From Symploca sp. SIO3C6 (GTDB lineage: Bacteria > Cyanobacteriota > Cyanobacteriia > Cyanobacteriales > Coleofasciculaceae), in the NCBI GenBank assembly GCA_010692425.1, contig JAAHHJ010000029.1:1-64000 (forward strand): a stretch of DNA of 64,000 nt, in the 5' to 3' direction. Every line of letters begins with the position of its first letter. Within the stretch, counting starts at the first letter, position 1. The translations under genes and the position numbers were made by a program. Under the pieces are notes generated by a model. It was not told where the DNA came from and searched no databases. It was given only the letters and a program-made list of their open reading frames with translations. Positions 63,807 to 64,000 of this stretch are shown one piece after another.

Positions 63807-64000
63807 TTACCGCTTAATTTCCTTAAACCTTTCTTGTGCCGCTTTAAATGCTTCTTGCATCACAGATTGAATTTGTTTAGGATCAGGTTTCTTACCCCCC
63901 ATTAAATCGCCAAAATAAACACAAGCTCCTTCCCCCAATGCCCAGGTATAAGCAGCTGCCCAAGACGCGGCAATTACACTACCGAAGCCAGGTACAAATT
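63807..64000 (-). CDS. DUF697-type GTPase/membrane protein, C-terminal end (partial)
   Basis: The 3' end of a gene runs off the window. The visible 64 residues (FVPGFGSVIAASWAAAYTWA, GEGACVYFGDLMGG, KKPDPKQIQ) match the C-terminal region of DUF697/YcjF-like proteins often fused to an Era-like GTPase in cyanobacteria. The GTPase domain is not visible. Confidence 0.65.
   Translation of the reverse strand, partial: FVPGFGSVIAASWAAAYTWALGEGACVYFGDLMGGKKPDPKQIQSVMQEAFKAAQERFKEIKR

Overview
The window comes from a cyanobacterial chromosome, most likely a filamentous species. Supporting features are a GUN4-type tetrapyrrole regulator, the catalytic subunit of ferredoxin-thioredoxin reductase, several proteins of cyanobacterial families (DUF1997, DUF4079, DUF309), scattered GCGATCGC (HIP1-type) octamers, TAAGTAA-type heptad repeats, many small inverted-repeat elements and decayed IS200/IS605 remnants, and an NHLM-type peptide export system. 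I cannot name the species from sequence alone.

Layout. 1-0.4 kb: three 120-bp tandem repeats. 0.7-4.3 kb: a heme-rich set on the + strand (globin, pentaheme c, hexaheme c, monoheme Tll0287-like lipoprotein, small diheme b-type membrane protein). 4.5-4.9 kb: a CsoR/InrS-type metal-sensing repressor. 5-16 kb: mixed housekeeping and accessory genes (lysozyme-like protein, atypical SDR, DUF1997, DUF4079, ankyrin repeats, GPH-type transporter, hydrolase, methyltransferase) with a broken tnpB. 16-34.6 kb: mostly core genes (typA, animal-type heme peroxidase, DUF58, ftrC, DUF309, an LptA-like/lptB/LptF-G group, icd, gun4, rsmA-ispE, glutamine-amidotransferase-like hydrolase, map), again with tnpB remnants. 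34.6-36.7 kb: a gene-poor stretch holding a decayed class III alcohol dehydrogenase pseudogene broken by two nested inverted-repeat elements.

36.7-58.8 kb is the most interesting part: a RiPP (lanthipeptide-type) locus. It has a regulatory arm (double cyclic-nucleotide-binding protein, MinD-like ATPase, PAS-AraC regulator); a protein whose N-terminus is a CRP-like domain and whose C-terminus is a complete NHLP leader plus a 19-residue Cys/Trp-containing core; a subtilase-like PEP-CTERM protein; three 59-codon precursor genes on the - strand whose cores begin KC(S/R)WWSAS after a double-glycine leader; a ProcM-like class II lanthipeptide synthetase; a flavin-dependent tryptophan-type halogenase; and the NHLM export set (C39-peptidase ABC protein, second ABC protein, HlyD-like adaptor). 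My inference is a halogenated, Trp-rich lanthipeptide pathway: LanM dehydrates and cyclises, the halogenase acts on the conserved Trp pair, and the C39 transporter cleaves after Gly-Gly and exports. Two of the precursor genes lie in a near-perfect 752-bp tandem duplication.

58.9-64 kb: a half-size GDT1/UPF0016 membrane protein, a glutathionyl-hydroquinone reductase, a HigB-like toxin with an XRE-ImmA/IrrE antitoxin, an HNH-endonuclease-like gene with an in-frame stop at codon 3, and the C-terminal end of a DUF697-type protein running off the window. I recognised no tRNA, rRNA or CRISPR array.
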